From the NCBI GenBank assembly GCA_038210495.1, contig JBBQWR010000020.1, positions 24,389 through 88,388 of the forward strand: 64,000 nucleotides of DNA. Reading direction: 5' to 3'. A program made the translations under genes and the position numbers. Source of the stretch: JBBQWR01 sp038210495. Its GTDB lineage: Bacteria > Planctomycetota > Planctomycetia > Pirellulales > DATAWG01. Shown here one piece after another: positions 6,911 through 15,609 of the stretch; position 1 is the first letter of the stretch; the number at the start of each line of letters is the position of its first letter. The notes beneath the pieces were generated by a model that ran no database searches, was not told where the DNA came from, and saw only the letters and a program-made list of their open reading frames with translations.

Positions 6911-8197
6911 ATGATCGGGCGATTAGCAATTCTGTTTTTCCTGTGCTTCCCCACCTGGGCATTGGCGGAGGAACCTGTCAAGGCGACAGGCCCGTTGGCC
7001 GGTCCGCCCTCGAAACCCGGCCCCCACGTCGCCAAGATCAAGGCGATGGGCGACGACGAGTGGCTCGACCTAGGTTCCCCGGCCCCCGATCCCAAGTGGG
7101 GCAAGGCCCGCGGGCGGTCGTGGGGCGCGAACATGCCGGCCGCCCCGGACCTGCGCGGGGCTTTCTTTTTCGGCGAAGGGGTCCACGGCTACGTCAAGCC
7201 GGATGGACATTACATGAACGACCTGTGGTTCTACGACATCAACGCCCACCGCTGGGTCTGCCTCTACCCCGGCCTCGAGGTGAAGACCGTCGTGCGGCGG
7301 ATCGAGAACAAGGAACTGGTCGTCGACGACGACGGCCTGATGGTCGATCGGGACGGCCAACCGCTGCCCCCACTCCTGATCCACGCCTACGGCAACCTCG
7401 GCTACGACCCGGACCGGAGGAAGTTCGCGTTCTTCGGCGGCCAGTTCGGCAACTACTTCACGACGGGCAAGGGGGGCGCGTTCGAGGACGCGAACCGGCT
7501 TTTCCAGGAGCAGCGGAAGGGGAAGAAGGTGGCGAAGCAGTCCCCGTTTTTTTACGACATCGCGTCCGGCAAATTCGAGTGCTTCCCGGTGGATGGCGCC
7601 CCGAGGGGCGGAGGCGGCTTCGGGGTGGAAACCCTGCTGTACGTCGGCGGCAAAAAGCAGTTCTTCTTCGGCGGGGTGGACGGCGTCTGGTTCCTCGACA
7701 CAGCGAAGCGGACGTGGGCGACGGTCGAGCCCAAAGGCGCCCCGCCCACCGGCTACGACAACTGCGCGGCCTACGACTCGCGGCGCGACCGCGTCTATTA
7801 TTACAAGCGCGACGGCAAGACGCCCGAAGATAATTTCATGGTTTACGATGTCAAGGAGAACACCTGGAGCACGCCCCGGCCAAAGGGCGCCGGCCCGGCG
7901 TACTGCTCGTCGGTTGAATCGTTCGTTAATTTCGACTCGGTCAACGACCGCCTGGTGTGCATCCGCGATCGCACGACGAAAGACGCCCCGGGGGAACGCC
8001 AGGGCGTCTACGCCTACGATCCGGCGACAAACACCTGGGCGGAGCCGCTGCCGCTACCGCCCGAGGTGGCGAAGATCGACCGTAACGCCAGCTCCGCCTT
8101 CTACGACCCTGAGCTGAACGCCTATTTCTGTCACTTCGCCGGGGACAGCAGCGACAACGGCGCCATCTGGGTCTACCGCTACAAAAGGGGCCGGTGA
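6911..8197 (+). CDS. Secreted kelch/galactose-oxidase-like beta-propeller protein
   Basis: This 428-residue protein has a Sec signal peptide (MIGRLAILFFLCFPTWALAEE). It then carries repeats of the kelch type: MNDLWFYDINAHRWVCLYP, PFFYDIASGKFECFP, VWFLDTAKRTWATVEP, FMVYDVKENTWSTPRP and VYAYDPATNTWAEPLP. Each is a strand pair with a Y/F-D and a W, as in galactose-oxidase propellers. The copper-ligand residues of true oxidases are not visible, so the role is probably binding. I chose the ATG at 6911 because the signal peptide starts there; an ATG at 6890 adds six residues. Codon use is markedly richer in C and G than in neighbours. A half attC-like site follows the stop, suggesting gene-cassette origin. 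Confidence 0.85.
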   Translation: MIGRLAILFFLCFPTWALAEEPVKATGPLAGPPSKPGPHVAKIKAMGDDEWLDLGSPAPDPKWGKARGRSWGANMPAAPDLRGAFFFGEGVHGYVKPDGHYMNDLWFYDINAHRWVCLYPGLEVKTVVRRIENKELVVDDDGLMVDRDGQPLPPLLIHAYGNLGYDPDRRKFAFFGGQFGNYFTTGKGGAFEDANRLFQEQRKGKKVAKQSPFFYDIASGKFECFPVDGAPRGGGGFGVETLLYVGGKKQFFFGGVDGVWFLDTAKRTWATVEPKGAPPTGYDNCAAYDSRRDRVYYYKRDGKTPEDNFMVYDVKENTWSTPRPKGAGPAYCSSVESFVNFDSVNDRLVCIRDRTTKDAPGERQGVYAYDPATNTWAEPLPLPPEVAKIDRNASSAFYDPELNAYFCHFAGDSSDNGAIWVYRYKRGR

Positions 8198-8211
8198 CGG
8201 CTCGCGTCGCC

Positions 8212-8242
8212 GGCCTAACAAAACGCTGCGCCTGAACCGGCC
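8212..8242 (+). repeat. attC-like half site
   Basis: GCCTAACAAAACGCTGCGCC, fifteen bases after the propeller stop, resembles the left half of an integron attC recombination site (RYYYAAC core followed by a GCTG-rich arm). A matching right-hand GTTRRRY core is not seen. An integron-integrase fragment lies directly beyond. Confidence 0.45.
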
Positions 8243-8470
8243 CGCGACTTTGGTTTCCGGGACAGCCGCGTGCCTTTGCCGTACAGGAGCGGAGCCATCA
8301 AGCCGCAGATACCGGAAAGATGCGTAATCACGCGCCCGACTTCCGCCCGCGTCAGGACGATCGGCTGTCGCTTCGGCCGTTTGGCAGGCTGGAACTCGCC
8401 GAATTTGCCCGGGGTCGCGCCGGATCACTTCCCGGTACATGAAGACGATGGCGTTGAGGGCATGGTTCTG
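8243..8470 (-). pseudogene. Integron-type tyrosine recombinase fragment (IntI-like), frameshifted
   Basis: Read on the minus strand, one frame gives QNHALNAIVFMYREVIRRDPG. The next frame continues GKFGEFQPAKRPKR, then QPIVLTRAEVGRVI, then HLSGICGLMAPLLYGKGTRL. This is the order found in the middle of IntI-type integrases (QNQALNA-LFLYREVL, AKRPKRLP-VLTR-EV, and the first catalytic Arg in GTGMRL, here KGTRL). The N-terminal part, the catalytic HxxR and the Tyr are missing, and a frameshift near 8410 separates the two halves. It is a dead remnant. Confidence 0.7.
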
Positions 8471-8601
8471 AGTCGATGCATCGACCCGAACTCACCGTCG
8501 CGATGCCGCACCGTAACCGGCGGCATCGGCAAAGGCAGCGGCTTCTCGGCGGCATACACTTCACCACATATCAGTACGATGAGGACAATTGCCTTTTTCA
8601 T
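8425..8601 (-). pseudogene. Truncated secreted protein fused to the integrase fragment
   Basis: The ATG at 8601 opens a clear Sec signal peptide (MKKAIVLIVLICGEVYAAE) followed by PLPLPMPPVTVRHRDGE. After about 40 residues the reading frame enters DNA that encodes the integrase fragment in another frame and stops at 8425. The 58-residue product is therefore the 5' end of a secreted-protein gene joined to foreign sequence. Its intact relative is not recognised. Confidence 0.5.
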
Positions 8602-8668
8602 GGTGTAGGAACCTCGATTGTTTCAACGACACCACGCAGCTCGGCGAGAAGGAAAATCGCTCCCCAAT

Positions 8669-9223
8669 TCACCTAGCAGGCGTCGGGAATAAATCGTCAA
8701 CCGGCATCGTCCAGCCGGACAGCGCGGGTTCCGCGTCGGCGAACTGGCCGCGCCGATAAACGGTGGGCTGAGCGGCGCCGGCTCGAAAGACTCGTACGAC
8801 ATCGTCGCTCAACAGATCGACATCCCAAACGACTTGCGTGTCGGCGGCGAAATAATCGGCGCGCTTGGCGGCCATCGCACGTTCGGACGCCGGACCATAG
8901 TCGCCCTCGCTACGAACCTCCACGGTGAAGAGCGGCGCTCCTTCGACGAACTTCATGCCCGGATTCGGAGCAGTGAAGAACGCGGCGTCGGGGCAAAAAG
9001 ATTTTCGATGCGGCAGATCGACGACGAAGGCAACATTGTCGCCGCAATGGAGGCCTCGCCCAGTTCGACGTCCATAGTCCCGAAGGCTAACCCCGATTTC
9101 GAAAGCGGCATATCCCGGGAGCCAGCCAGTCGGTGACATCATGACGATCTCTCCACCAATCAATTCGGCCTTGCCCGGCGCGCGATAAAGATCGTCGATG
9201 GTCGCTTCAACTTGAATGCTCAT
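8669..9223 (-). CDS. Uma2 family endonuclease-like protein (DUF820)
   Basis: This 184-residue protein has the Uma2 restriction-endonuclease-like fold. It contains AELIGGEIVMMSPTG near the start, FCPDAAFF (the PD of the active site) about residue 77, FTVEVRSEGDYG (the E-x-x-S with adjacent acidic residues) about 100, and the closing AAKRADYFAADTQVVWDVD helix-strand. These proteins form large families in cyanobacteria and planctomycetes; their nuclease role is inferred and the physiology is unclear. The ATG at 9223 gives the usual N-terminus. It is monocistronic. Confidence 0.85.
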   Translation of the reverse strand: MSIQVEATIDDLYRAPGKAELIGGEIVMMSPTGWLPGYAAFEIGVSLRDYGRRTGRGLHCGDNVAFVVDLPHRKSFCPDAAFFTAPNPGMKFVEGAPLFTVEVRSEGDYGPASERAMAAKRADYFAADTQVVWDVDLLSDDVVRVFRAGAAQPTVYRRGQFADAEPALSGWTMPVDDLFPTPAR

Positions 9224-9280
9224 GAATTGTTCTCCAGCCGAGGCGGACCGATTGCGGCGAATGTACGGCCAACCTTGCGC

Positions 9281-10273
9281 CTACTGTCCGGCCACGATCA
9301 GATCGAACCGCTTGTTCTGCTCTTCGAGCGAAATGGGCCCCGGCGATTCGATCGTGCCCCAGCCGTCGTAACCTATGTCGTCCAGCGCCTTGCGGACCGC
9401 GGGCCAGTTGACGCTGCCCTCGCGCAGGCTCGGCCAACTGCCGTCGTGCCGGTCGGGCGACAGCTTGTAATCCTTGATGTGCAGTTTGACGATCAATTTG
9501 CCCAGGGCGCGAATCCACTCTTCCGGCGGGACGAGATACTTGACGTGATTGCCGATGTCGAAATACGCGCGAATCCAATCGCTGTCGCACGAGACAACCA
9601 GATGCTTAAAGAAGTCGGGCCGCACCCAAAACTCGTTCCAAACATTTTCGACGCCGACCAAAACGCCGCTCGCCTCGGCCACGGGAATCAGCTTGCGAAG
9701 GGCCTCGCGAGACATTTCGGTCGCGCGATCTTGGGCCTTGATATAGGGCGCGAATTTCTCGTTGTCGCCTTTGACCAACTGCTTGATCAGGCCCGTCTTC
9801 CCGTCAAACTGGATGTCGTACTCCCACGGCTTGGGCGCGGTGATGTTGCTGCCGAGTCGACACGGGACGAGCAGCACGGCGCTGGCGCCGTAGCCGGCCG
9901 CCGCGCGGAGCGCGATCTCGGCGTTGGAGATCGAGTTGGCCACGTCCGCCGGTTTGTCGCTGTTGAAATTGAGCCAGCCCAGCAGCACGGAATGCACCTT
10001 GAGGCCCGCGTCCTCGACGATTTTGCGTCGTTCCTTGGCCGTCTCGGGCGAGACTTGCCAATCGAGCGATTCGATTCCCTCGAACCCGGCGGCTTTGACT
10101 TTCTTGCAGAACTCGGCAAACTGCGTTGCGCCGCCGCCGAACGAACCCATCACGGCCTTGTGCAACGGGTGCTTGAATGTCGGCTCCGAATGAGCCGTTT
10201 GCGTAAGCGTCAGCGCCAAGCCAGTGGCCGCCGCGGCGCCGGCGAATTGCCGACGATTGATGCGATGCGTCAT
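9281..10273 (-). CDS. Tat-exported sugar phosphate isomerase/epimerase-like protein
   Basis: This 330-residue protein has a twin-arginine signal (NRRQFAGAAAATGLALTL), then an AP-endonuclease/xylose-isomerase-type TIM barrel. Features include GFEGIESLDW, VENVWNEF with the metal-ligand Glu, YFDIGNHVKYL with metal-ligand Asp and His, LHIKDYK with His, and the closing WGTIESPGP with Glu. The full metal set is present, so it is likely an active isomerase or epimerase working outside the cytoplasm. I chose the ATG at 10273, which puts the twin arginines near the N-terminus, over one five codons earlier. Substrate is unknown. The neighbouring GH10-like gene suggests polysaccharide degradation. Confidence 0.85.
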   Translation of the reverse strand: MTHRINRRQFAGAAAATGLALTLTQTAHSEPTFKHPLHKAVMGSFGGGATQFAEFCKKVKAAGFEGIESLDWQVSPETAKERRKIVEDAGLKVHSVLLGWLNFNSDKPADVANSISNAEIALRAAAGYGASAVLLVPCRLGSNITAPKPWEYDIQFDGKTGLIKQLVKGDNEKFAPYIKAQDRATEMSREALRKLIPVAEASGVLVGVENVWNEFWVRPDFFKHLVVSCDSDWIRAYFDIGNHVKYLVPPEEWIRALGKLIVKLHIKDYKLSPDRHDGSWPSLREGSVNWPAVRKALDDIGYDGWGTIESPGPISLEEQNKRFDLIVAGQ

Positions 10274-10398
10274 AGGTGTTGATTCCAATCCGCGGTGAGA
10301 TATTGACGGAACGATGATTTTGGAGCGAGTCCTTTAGCTGCGTTCGCTTGCGACGCGCGGAATGGCGAACCGATCAAGCGCGTCGCAAGCCAGCGCGG

Positions 10399-11832
10399 CT
10401 AAAACTGCAACTGCTTGCGGAATTTGGCCAATGTGGTCAGGGCCGCGGTCGGTTGATCCAGCGAGTCGACTAGGCCGCGATGGGCCATGGCGCCGCTGGA
10501 TTCGTCTTGCATCTGGTTCCAGAATACTCCATGCACGGCCGACTTGGCCGAAAATAACTGCAAATAGGCTTGGAGCCACCGCTGTTGCACGGCCGGCGAA
10601 AATCCCTCGCCCGTGCTCGGAATCGTCAGCAGAATGACCAGCGGAATGCCGAGGGTCGACCACCGCTCGATCTGCCGGCCCAGCTCGATCACGTCGCGCG
10701 GCAATGTTGCCCAAGGGCCGACGCCCAAGTTGAGCTCGAGCCCGACGCCTGAAATTCCGAGATCCGCCCGAACCAGCGTGTCGGCGAATTGCAGCGGCGA
10801 GAGATCGTGGTCGCGGCGGCTCATGCACTCCGCCCAAGGCTGATCGAACGACACGACGACCGGCGTCTTGGGATCCACCTCGCGGACGATCTCCACCGCC
10901 CGCAGCGTCATCCGCAAGGATTGCTCTTCCGAGAGAGCCAGCGTGTCGACGGTGTTCGGCCGCGCGGCGCAGTGCCAAAGATGCACGCGACCCTTATATC
11001 GGCCGACCGTCGCTTTGACATGCTGCCCCATCGCGTCCATCAGATGCTCGAAATTGCCTTCCCAGAGATACAGCCAGTCGGGAAGCGACCGCTTGTCGAA
11101 CTCCAATAGCGGCCCGGCAAAAATCCGCAGTTGATGGGCTTGGCACCAGGCGATCTGCCCGTCGGCGATCGACCAATTGCGAGCTGCCTCTTGCGCTTCG
11201 ATATCGCACCAGGTCAAGGGAACCATGCCCGTGTTGAAAGCTTCGACCAGTGACGTGCTAAGGCTAGCGTCCGGGATATCGGTTCCCAATCGGCCGCCGA
11301 ACAAGATCGTTTGCTTGACGGGCTGGGCCTGTCGCATCTTGGCCGCTTGCTCGGCGAATGCGGCGATGAGCGAATCGGCAGCCGCCAGCGACGCTTCGAT
11401 CGAGCGCTGGGCATGAGCGGCCGAATCTTGAAGTTGCTGCTGCGAGCCGATCGCGGCGATGAACTGCGCCAGCGCGACGCGCAGCGCCTCGGTCACCGCG
11501 TCGGGAGAGGGCAATCCGGCCATTTGCCACGAGGCGACATTGGCGCGAATCCGGTTGAGCGCGCCGCGCGCCAATTCGAGCGGCAGTATATAGGGCGCCG
11601 CTCGCTCGACGAGTGTCGCCGTGCCGAGAACCTGCTCTCCTCGCCCTTCGACTTTCCACAAGATGTGAAAGCTACCCGATTCGCTTTCGGTTCGCTCGGC
11701 GGTCAGACCATCGGCGGTCGCGACGACGCGGGTCCGCCAGGGGATATCATCCATCCCGGACAGATAGGCTCGTTCGGCCGCTTTGGGCGGCAAAGCGTCC
11801 CGGATTGGAACCAAGAAACGAGTCAGCCCCAT
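10399..11832 (-). CDS. GH10-like (endo-xylanase fold) protein, probable non-catalytic
   Basis: This 477-residue protein has no obvious signal peptide. The first 165 residues are a planctomycete-type N-terminal region with a helical stretch. The rest follows the GH10 barrel: TWCDIEAQEAARNWSIADGQ (compare the usual N-metK W), QIAWCQAHQLRI, GRVHLWHCAARP, and LGISGVGLELNLG. In active GH10 enzymes the strand HLWHCA should read WDVVNE, carrying the acid/base Glu; here it is Cys/Ala at about residue 286. The second Glu is kept in GLELNLG. This suggests a binding or altered-chemistry role. It lies 126 bases upstream of the isomerase on the same strand, so the two may be co-transcribed. Confidence 0.65.
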   Translation of the reverse strand: MGLTRFLVPIRDALPPKAAERAYLSGMDDIPWRTRVVATADGLTAERTESESGSFHILWKVEGRGEQVLGTATLVERAAPYILPLELARGALNRIRANVASWQMAGLPSPDAVTEALRVALAQFIAAIGSQQQLQDSAAHAQRSIEASLAAADSLIAAFAEQAAKMRQAQPVKQTILFGGRLGTDIPDASLSTSLVEAFNTGMVPLTWCDIEAQEAARNWSIADGQIAWCQAHQLRIFAGPLLEFDKRSLPDWLYLWEGNFEHLMDAMGQHVKATVGRYKGRVHLWHCAARPNTVDTLALSEEQSLRMTLRAVEIVREVDPKTPVVVSFDQPWAECMSRRDHDLSPLQFADTLVRADLGISGVGLELNLGVGPWATLPRDVIELGRQIERWSTLGIPLVILLTIPSTGEGFSPAVQQRWLQAYLQLFSAKSAVHGVFWNQMQDESSGAMAHRGLVDSLDQPTAALTTLAKFRKQLQF

Positions 11833-11941
11833 CGGCCCGAGGTCCTGTCAGCGAACAGTTGTTCCGAAGATTACTGGCTCGAAAGCGAGCGTCAGAAACG
11901 AGCTTACCACGCTTTGGCGACCGTCCGCAACGCGGTCGTCC

Positions 11942-12027
11942 ACATAGCCGCGGCATCCTGCTGCGGAGTCTTGTCGTTGCGCCATGAATTCTCGGCAGAA
12001 CTCCGCAGCAGGATGCCGCGGCTATGT
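11942..12027. repeat. Perfect 28-bp inverted repeat with 30-base loop
   Basis: Arm one (11942-11969) and arm two (12000-12027) are exact reverse complements built around GCCGCGGCATCCTGCTGCGG. It lies between the LOG-family gene and the GH10-like gene, both on the minus strand. It could act as a terminator for the former, but there is no T run. Its form fits a dispersed palindromic repeat. Confidence 0.9.
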
Positions 12028-12065
12028 ATTGGACACCGCGTCCTCCTTCAACTCCCGTCTCCCGA

Positions 12066-12905
12066 CTACTCTTCCGCATGAAAATCCAAAATCCGCTGCC
12101 AGATTTCCTCCGGTTTTTCGGCGAAACTCAACAGATTCAAGTGCCAGTCCTGGATCACCCCCTCGTCGGCCAAGAACTGAAAATCGATCACTCGTTCCCA
12201 ATACTCGCGGTTGTAGAGCACGATCGGAATTTTTTGCATCCGGCCGGTCTGCCGGAGCGTAAGCGCGTCGAACAATTCGTCGAGCGTGCCGAACCCGCCG
12301 GGAAATGCCACGAGCGCCTTGGCCCGCAGCAAAAAATGCATCTTTCGCAGCGCGAAATAATGAAATTGGAAGCAGAGCTCCGGCGTAATGTATGGATTCG
12401 GAGCCTGCTCGGCGGGCAAATGGATATTGAGCCCGATCGATTTGGCGCCGACCTCAAACGCGCCGCGATTGGCCGCTTCCATAATGCCGGGGCCGCCGCC
12501 GGTGACGATGACGTAATCGCTCGGAGCATCGACGCGGCAGGTCGACGAGACGATTCGCGCGAAGTCCAGGGCCGCGTCGTAGGCGGCGGATTTGGCCGCC
12601 AGCCGCTCGCTGCGAACGACCTCGCGAGCCAGTGCTTCGTCCGGCGGGTTTTCCGCCGCCGCCGCCCGAGCTTTCGCCAATCGGGCCTCGGCTCGCTCGC
12701 GGTCGACGATCTGCGTGCTGCCGAACACGACGATCGTCGAGCGAACCTGCTGCTCTTCAAGCGCCATCTCCGGCTTGAGCAATTCGAGCTGCAAGCGAAC
12801 GGGTCGCAGTTCGGGGCGCTTCAGCAAATCGACGTCTTGCTCGGCCAAGCGATAACTGTTCGACCGCAAAATCGCATCGAGGTTTTTGAGTTCTTCAGGC
12901 GTCAT
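12066..12905 (-). CDS. LOG family protein (TIGR00730-like, lysine-decarboxylase fold)
   Basis: This 279-residue protein shows the two LOG motifs: VTGGGPGIMEAANRGA (about residue 140) and PGGFGTLDELFDALTLRQTG (about 205). Proteins of this family act as cytokinin-riboside phosphoribohydrolases or nucleotide 5'-monophosphate nucleosidases. The approximately 80-residue N-terminal helical extension (ELKNLDAILRSNSYRLAEQD) marks the longer bacterial subgroup. The ATG at 12905 is chosen, with an ATG three codons upstream as the alternative. The open frame further upstream lacks family similarity. Confidence 0.85.
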   Translation of the reverse strand: MTPEELKNLDAILRSNSYRLAEQDVDLLKRPELRPVRLQLELLKPEMALEEQQVRSTIVVFGSTQIVDRERAEARLAKARAAAAENPPDEALAREVVRSERLAAKSAAYDAALDFARIVSSTCRVDAPSDYVIVTGGGPGIMEAANRGAFEVGAKSIGLNIHLPAEQAPNPYITPELCFQFHYFALRKMHFLLRAKALVAFPGGFGTLDELFDALTLRQTGRMQKIPIVLYNREYWERVIDFQFLADEGVIQDWHLNLLSFAEKPEEIWQRILDFHAEE

Positions 12906-13022
12906 GATCCGCATCCGCGCTGCGGATGCCCGTCGAGTTCGTTGCCGCGAGATTTCCCCGAGACTATCATGCCGGCTGTCGCATGACGAGATTACCGACC
13001 ACTTCCGGCCGCCGGCCGGCAT

Positions 13023-15425
13023 GTGGCTAAATTCAGAAAGATGAATCGAATGAGCAATCGAAGGCGGATTTCGAGTGTTGCGCTGGGGCTTGGAAACGAT
13101 AATTTAACGACTCTTGGCTGGCCGGGGCTCGCCGCGCAGGGAAGCCCGGTGGCCTGCTCTGGAAGTCGAATCCGCTCAGCGGCGATTCGGCGAGGACGCC
13201 GCCCGCTCCGGCCGCGCGGCTTATTTTTAGCAGTTCTGGCTTTGCTTTGGCTGTCTCACGGTTTGCCCCTGGTCGCCGCCGAGTCGTCCGAAGCCAACGA
13301 TGATTCCTACGCCAACTATGTCAAGACGTCGAAGGATTTCCAACCGGTCAAGCAAGACAAGGCGTGGTGTCTCACAGCGTTTCCGTCCTGGACGCATATG
13401 CCTTGGACGTACAAGTGGACGATCGGTTACACGGCGGCCAGTGGCAAATGGTCGGTCGATCACGGCTACAACGGGGCGTTCGTGGATCATGGCGATCCGT
13501 CGCTCGGCGATTCGAAGACCGGGCGGCTGGACTGGATCGACCAGTTCAAGCTTCGCTTTTACGTCGATCACACGGCGGCCAAGCATTATTTGCATCTGTG
13601 GGACGGCAGCGAAATGCAGCCGCACGCCGCGCAGGTGCATGGCGCCGGTGTTCGCACTCCGCCGGTCAACGCGGCTATGATGCACACGCTGCAGGGCATC
13701 ATGCGGCACAATATCGACAACGTGAAAGCCTCGCCCTATCGAGCCGCTTATGCGCTGGACGACGAAGTCTCCTGGGGCCATTTCGTCCATCCCTGCATGT
13801 GGCAGGTGACCGACGACAAGGCCGCGTACCAGAACTGGCTGAAGGAAATCTACGGGGTCAAAAGTTATGCGACCGTCGCGGGCAAGCGGCAGCGGTGGAT
13901 TACTTACGACGACATTCGCCCGCGGCTTGAGTCGTGGGACGTGGCCCATTTCGACGCCAGCCCGTTGATGGATCAATGGACGTTCAACGATTCGTATTGG
14001 AACAATTTCATCGGCGATCTGGTCGAATTCGCCAACAGCGTCGATCCGCGCACGCCGTGCGGCTACGTCGGCGGTCAATCGCCCAACGCCTTCGGAGGCT
14101 TCGACTATGCCAAGGTGATGCGCAAGGTGCAGTTTCTCGAGGCCTACAATATCGGCGGCTCGCAATCGATCATTCGCTCGTTCAATCCGAGCAACGCGAT
14201 TCCGACGGTGACGAGTCAATTTCATCAGTCGGTCGACGACGACATCTGGCAGACTTGGTATTACTTGGCCCACGGCAATCGCGGTTTTATCGGCTGGGTG
14301 GATGGCTGGTTCGATGGCGACAAGCCGAAGCCTTGGCACGATAAAGTGGCGCCGACATATCTGGAGGCGGCCCACAAAATTGGACCGCTCTTGGCTGGCG
14401 CCGAGTGGCGGCACGACGGCGTGGCGATTTACTACAGCCACGCCTCGATCCAACTCGGTTGGATTCTCGACGCCGCCGCTCACGGCAAGACCTGGACCAA
14501 TCGCAACGGCGACGACCGACTCGGCGCCTCACACATGGTCCGCAAGGCCTGGGAGAACATGCTCCGCGACGCGGGTCTGCAATACAACTTCATCAGCTAC
14601 GCCGATGTCGTTCAGCATGGCGTGCCGCGCGAGTATAAGGTGCTAATTTTGCCGGCCTGCCTGTGCTTGTCGGACGCCGAAGCTCGCGAAATCGATAAGT
14701 TTTGCAAGGCGGGCGGGACGGTGATCGCCGACTATCTGCCGGGCGTCTGGGATCAGCACGGCAAGGGGCGCGCAACCGGCGGGGCGCTCGATTCGCTCTT
14801 CGGCGTGAAGCACGATCCGGCCCTGCGCTCGACCGACTTATTCAACGCCAGCCGGCTATGGTGCGAAGTCGATCAAGACGCCAATTTTAGTTGGAAGACG
14901 TATCGCGAATTCTTGACCAATCAGAACAAGTGTGTCCGCGACGCGAGCGGTTTCAATAAGGTCGTATTAAAGATGCCGGTCGCGACCGTGAGCCACGCCG
15001 GAAAGGGCACGGCCGTGCGGATGAACGTCTCGCCGCAGTGGTACAACGCCTACCGCGAGGCGGGCTACAAAGACTCGCTCAAGCGCGAAGCGTTCATCAG
15101 CCACCTCACGGCCGCCGGCGTGAAGCCCCGTGTCCGGCTCAAAGGCGCCGGCGACGCCGAGCACGGCTATGAGATCACCTACTGGCGCAAAGACGGGCGC
15201 ACGATCGCCTGCCTCTGCCTAAATCCGGAAATCATCGGCTCCCAAACCGGCGGCGGCAACGCGGCGGGGCTGAAGACGAAGAAGACGCCGGTGACAATGG
15301 CCTTCGCCGCCGCGATCAAAGACGCCCGCGACGAACGCAGCGGAAAAAAACTCGGCGACGGCAAGGAGTTTTCGTTCGACTGGCCGATGAACGAGGCGGT
15401 GATTGTGTCGTTTGCGGAGAGGTGA
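13023..15425 (+). CDS. Secreted GH42-like / beta-galactosidase-trimerisation domain protein
   Basis: The open frame is 800 residues. The true signal peptide seems to be internal (LFLAVLALLWLSHGLPLVAAES at about residue 66-88), so the real start may lie nearer 13200; no good ATG exists there. The mature part has a glycosidase-like barrel with ALDDEVSWG (candidate acid/base Glu, about residue 243) and VQFLEAYNIGG (candidate nucleophile). A second domain follows with VLILPACLCLSDAEAREIDKFCKAGGTVIAD, typical of the GATase-like trimerisation domain of GH42 enzymes. It probably processes an exopolysaccharide, but the assignment to GH42 is by pattern only. A large hairpin follows the stop. Confidence 0.65.
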   Translation: MAKFRKMNRMSNRRRISSVALGLGNDNLTTLGWPGLAAQGSPVACSGSRIRSAAIRRGRRPLRPRGLFLAVLALLWLSHGLPLVAAESSEANDDSYANYVKTSKDFQPVKQDKAWCLTAFPSWTHMPWTYKWTIGYTAASGKWSVDHGYNGAFVDHGDPSLGDSKTGRLDWIDQFKLRFYVDHTAAKHYLHLWDGSEMQPHAAQVHGAGVRTPPVNAAMMHTLQGIMRHNIDNVKASPYRAAYALDDEVSWGHFVHPCMWQVTDDKAAYQNWLKEIYGVKSYATVAGKRQRWITYDDIRPRLESWDVAHFDASPLMDQWTFNDSYWNNFIGDLVEFANSVDPRTPCGYVGGQSPNAFGGFDYAKVMRKVQFLEAYNIGGSQSIIRSFNPSNAIPTVTSQFHQSVDDDIWQTWYYLAHGNRGFIGWVDGWFDGDKPKPWHDKVAPTYLEAAHKIGPLLAGAEWRHDGVAIYYSHASIQLGWILDAAAHGKTWTNRNGDDRLGASHMVRKAWENMLRDAGLQYNFISYADVVQHGVPREYKVLILPACLCLSDAEAREIDKFCKAGGTVIADYLPGVWDQHGKGRATGGALDSLFGVKHDPALRSTDLFNASRLWCEVDQDANFSWKTYREFLTNQNKCVRDASGFNKVVLKMPVATVSHAGKGTAVRMNVSPQWYNAYREAGYKDSLKREAFISHLTAAGVKPRVRLKGAGDAEHGYEITYWRKDGRTIACLCLNPEIIGSQTGGGNAAGLKTKKTPVTMAFAAAIKDARDERSGKKLGDGKEFSFDWPMNEAVIVSFAER

Positions 15426-15460
15426 ATCGCTCACTTTGCATTCGACCCCGACAAGGGTCG

Positions 15461-15515
15461 CAGACGGTAGCCGATGGTGTCGGCCGCAGGCGGCCTTACC
15501 ACCGGCTACCGTCTG
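15461..15515. repeat. Hairpin with 13-bp perfect arms downstream of the GH42-like gene
   Basis: CAGACGGTAGCCG at 15461 pairs with CGGCTACCGTCTG at 15503, and pairing extends inward with few mismatches to a GGCCGC/GCGGCC core. No T run follows, so termination is uncertain. Together with the following 275 bases it forms the spacer before the sigma-factor gene. Confidence 0.8.
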
Positions 15516-15560
15516 GGACTCCTGCCGGATTCCTTTGGATATCCCGTCACGAGGTTTGGT

Positions 15561-15609
15561 AAAGAATCCTTTACTAGCCGATGATCTCTAGGAAAGCATC
15601 CTTTACTAG
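15561..15609. repeat. Short direct repeat upstream of the ECF sigma gene
   Basis: A 17-base unit (15561-15577) recurs at 15593-15609 with one mismatch, three helical turns (32 bases) apart. The shared core is ATCCTTTACTAG. It lies about 190 bases before the sigma-factor gene and could be an operator pair. The rest of the 15516-15790 spacer shows nothing else. Confidence 0.5.

Noticed and set aside
6706..7833. 375-residue Arg-rich plus-strand frame
   Set aside because: It lies in another frame of the propeller gene, and its composition is that of a GC-rich shadow.
9212..10282. 356-residue plus-strand frame
   Set aside because: It is antisense to the sugar isomerase gene, whose motifs and Tat signal are clear.
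13227..14483. 418-residue minus-strand frame
   Set aside because: It is antisense to the GH42-like gene and shows no motif or ribosome site.
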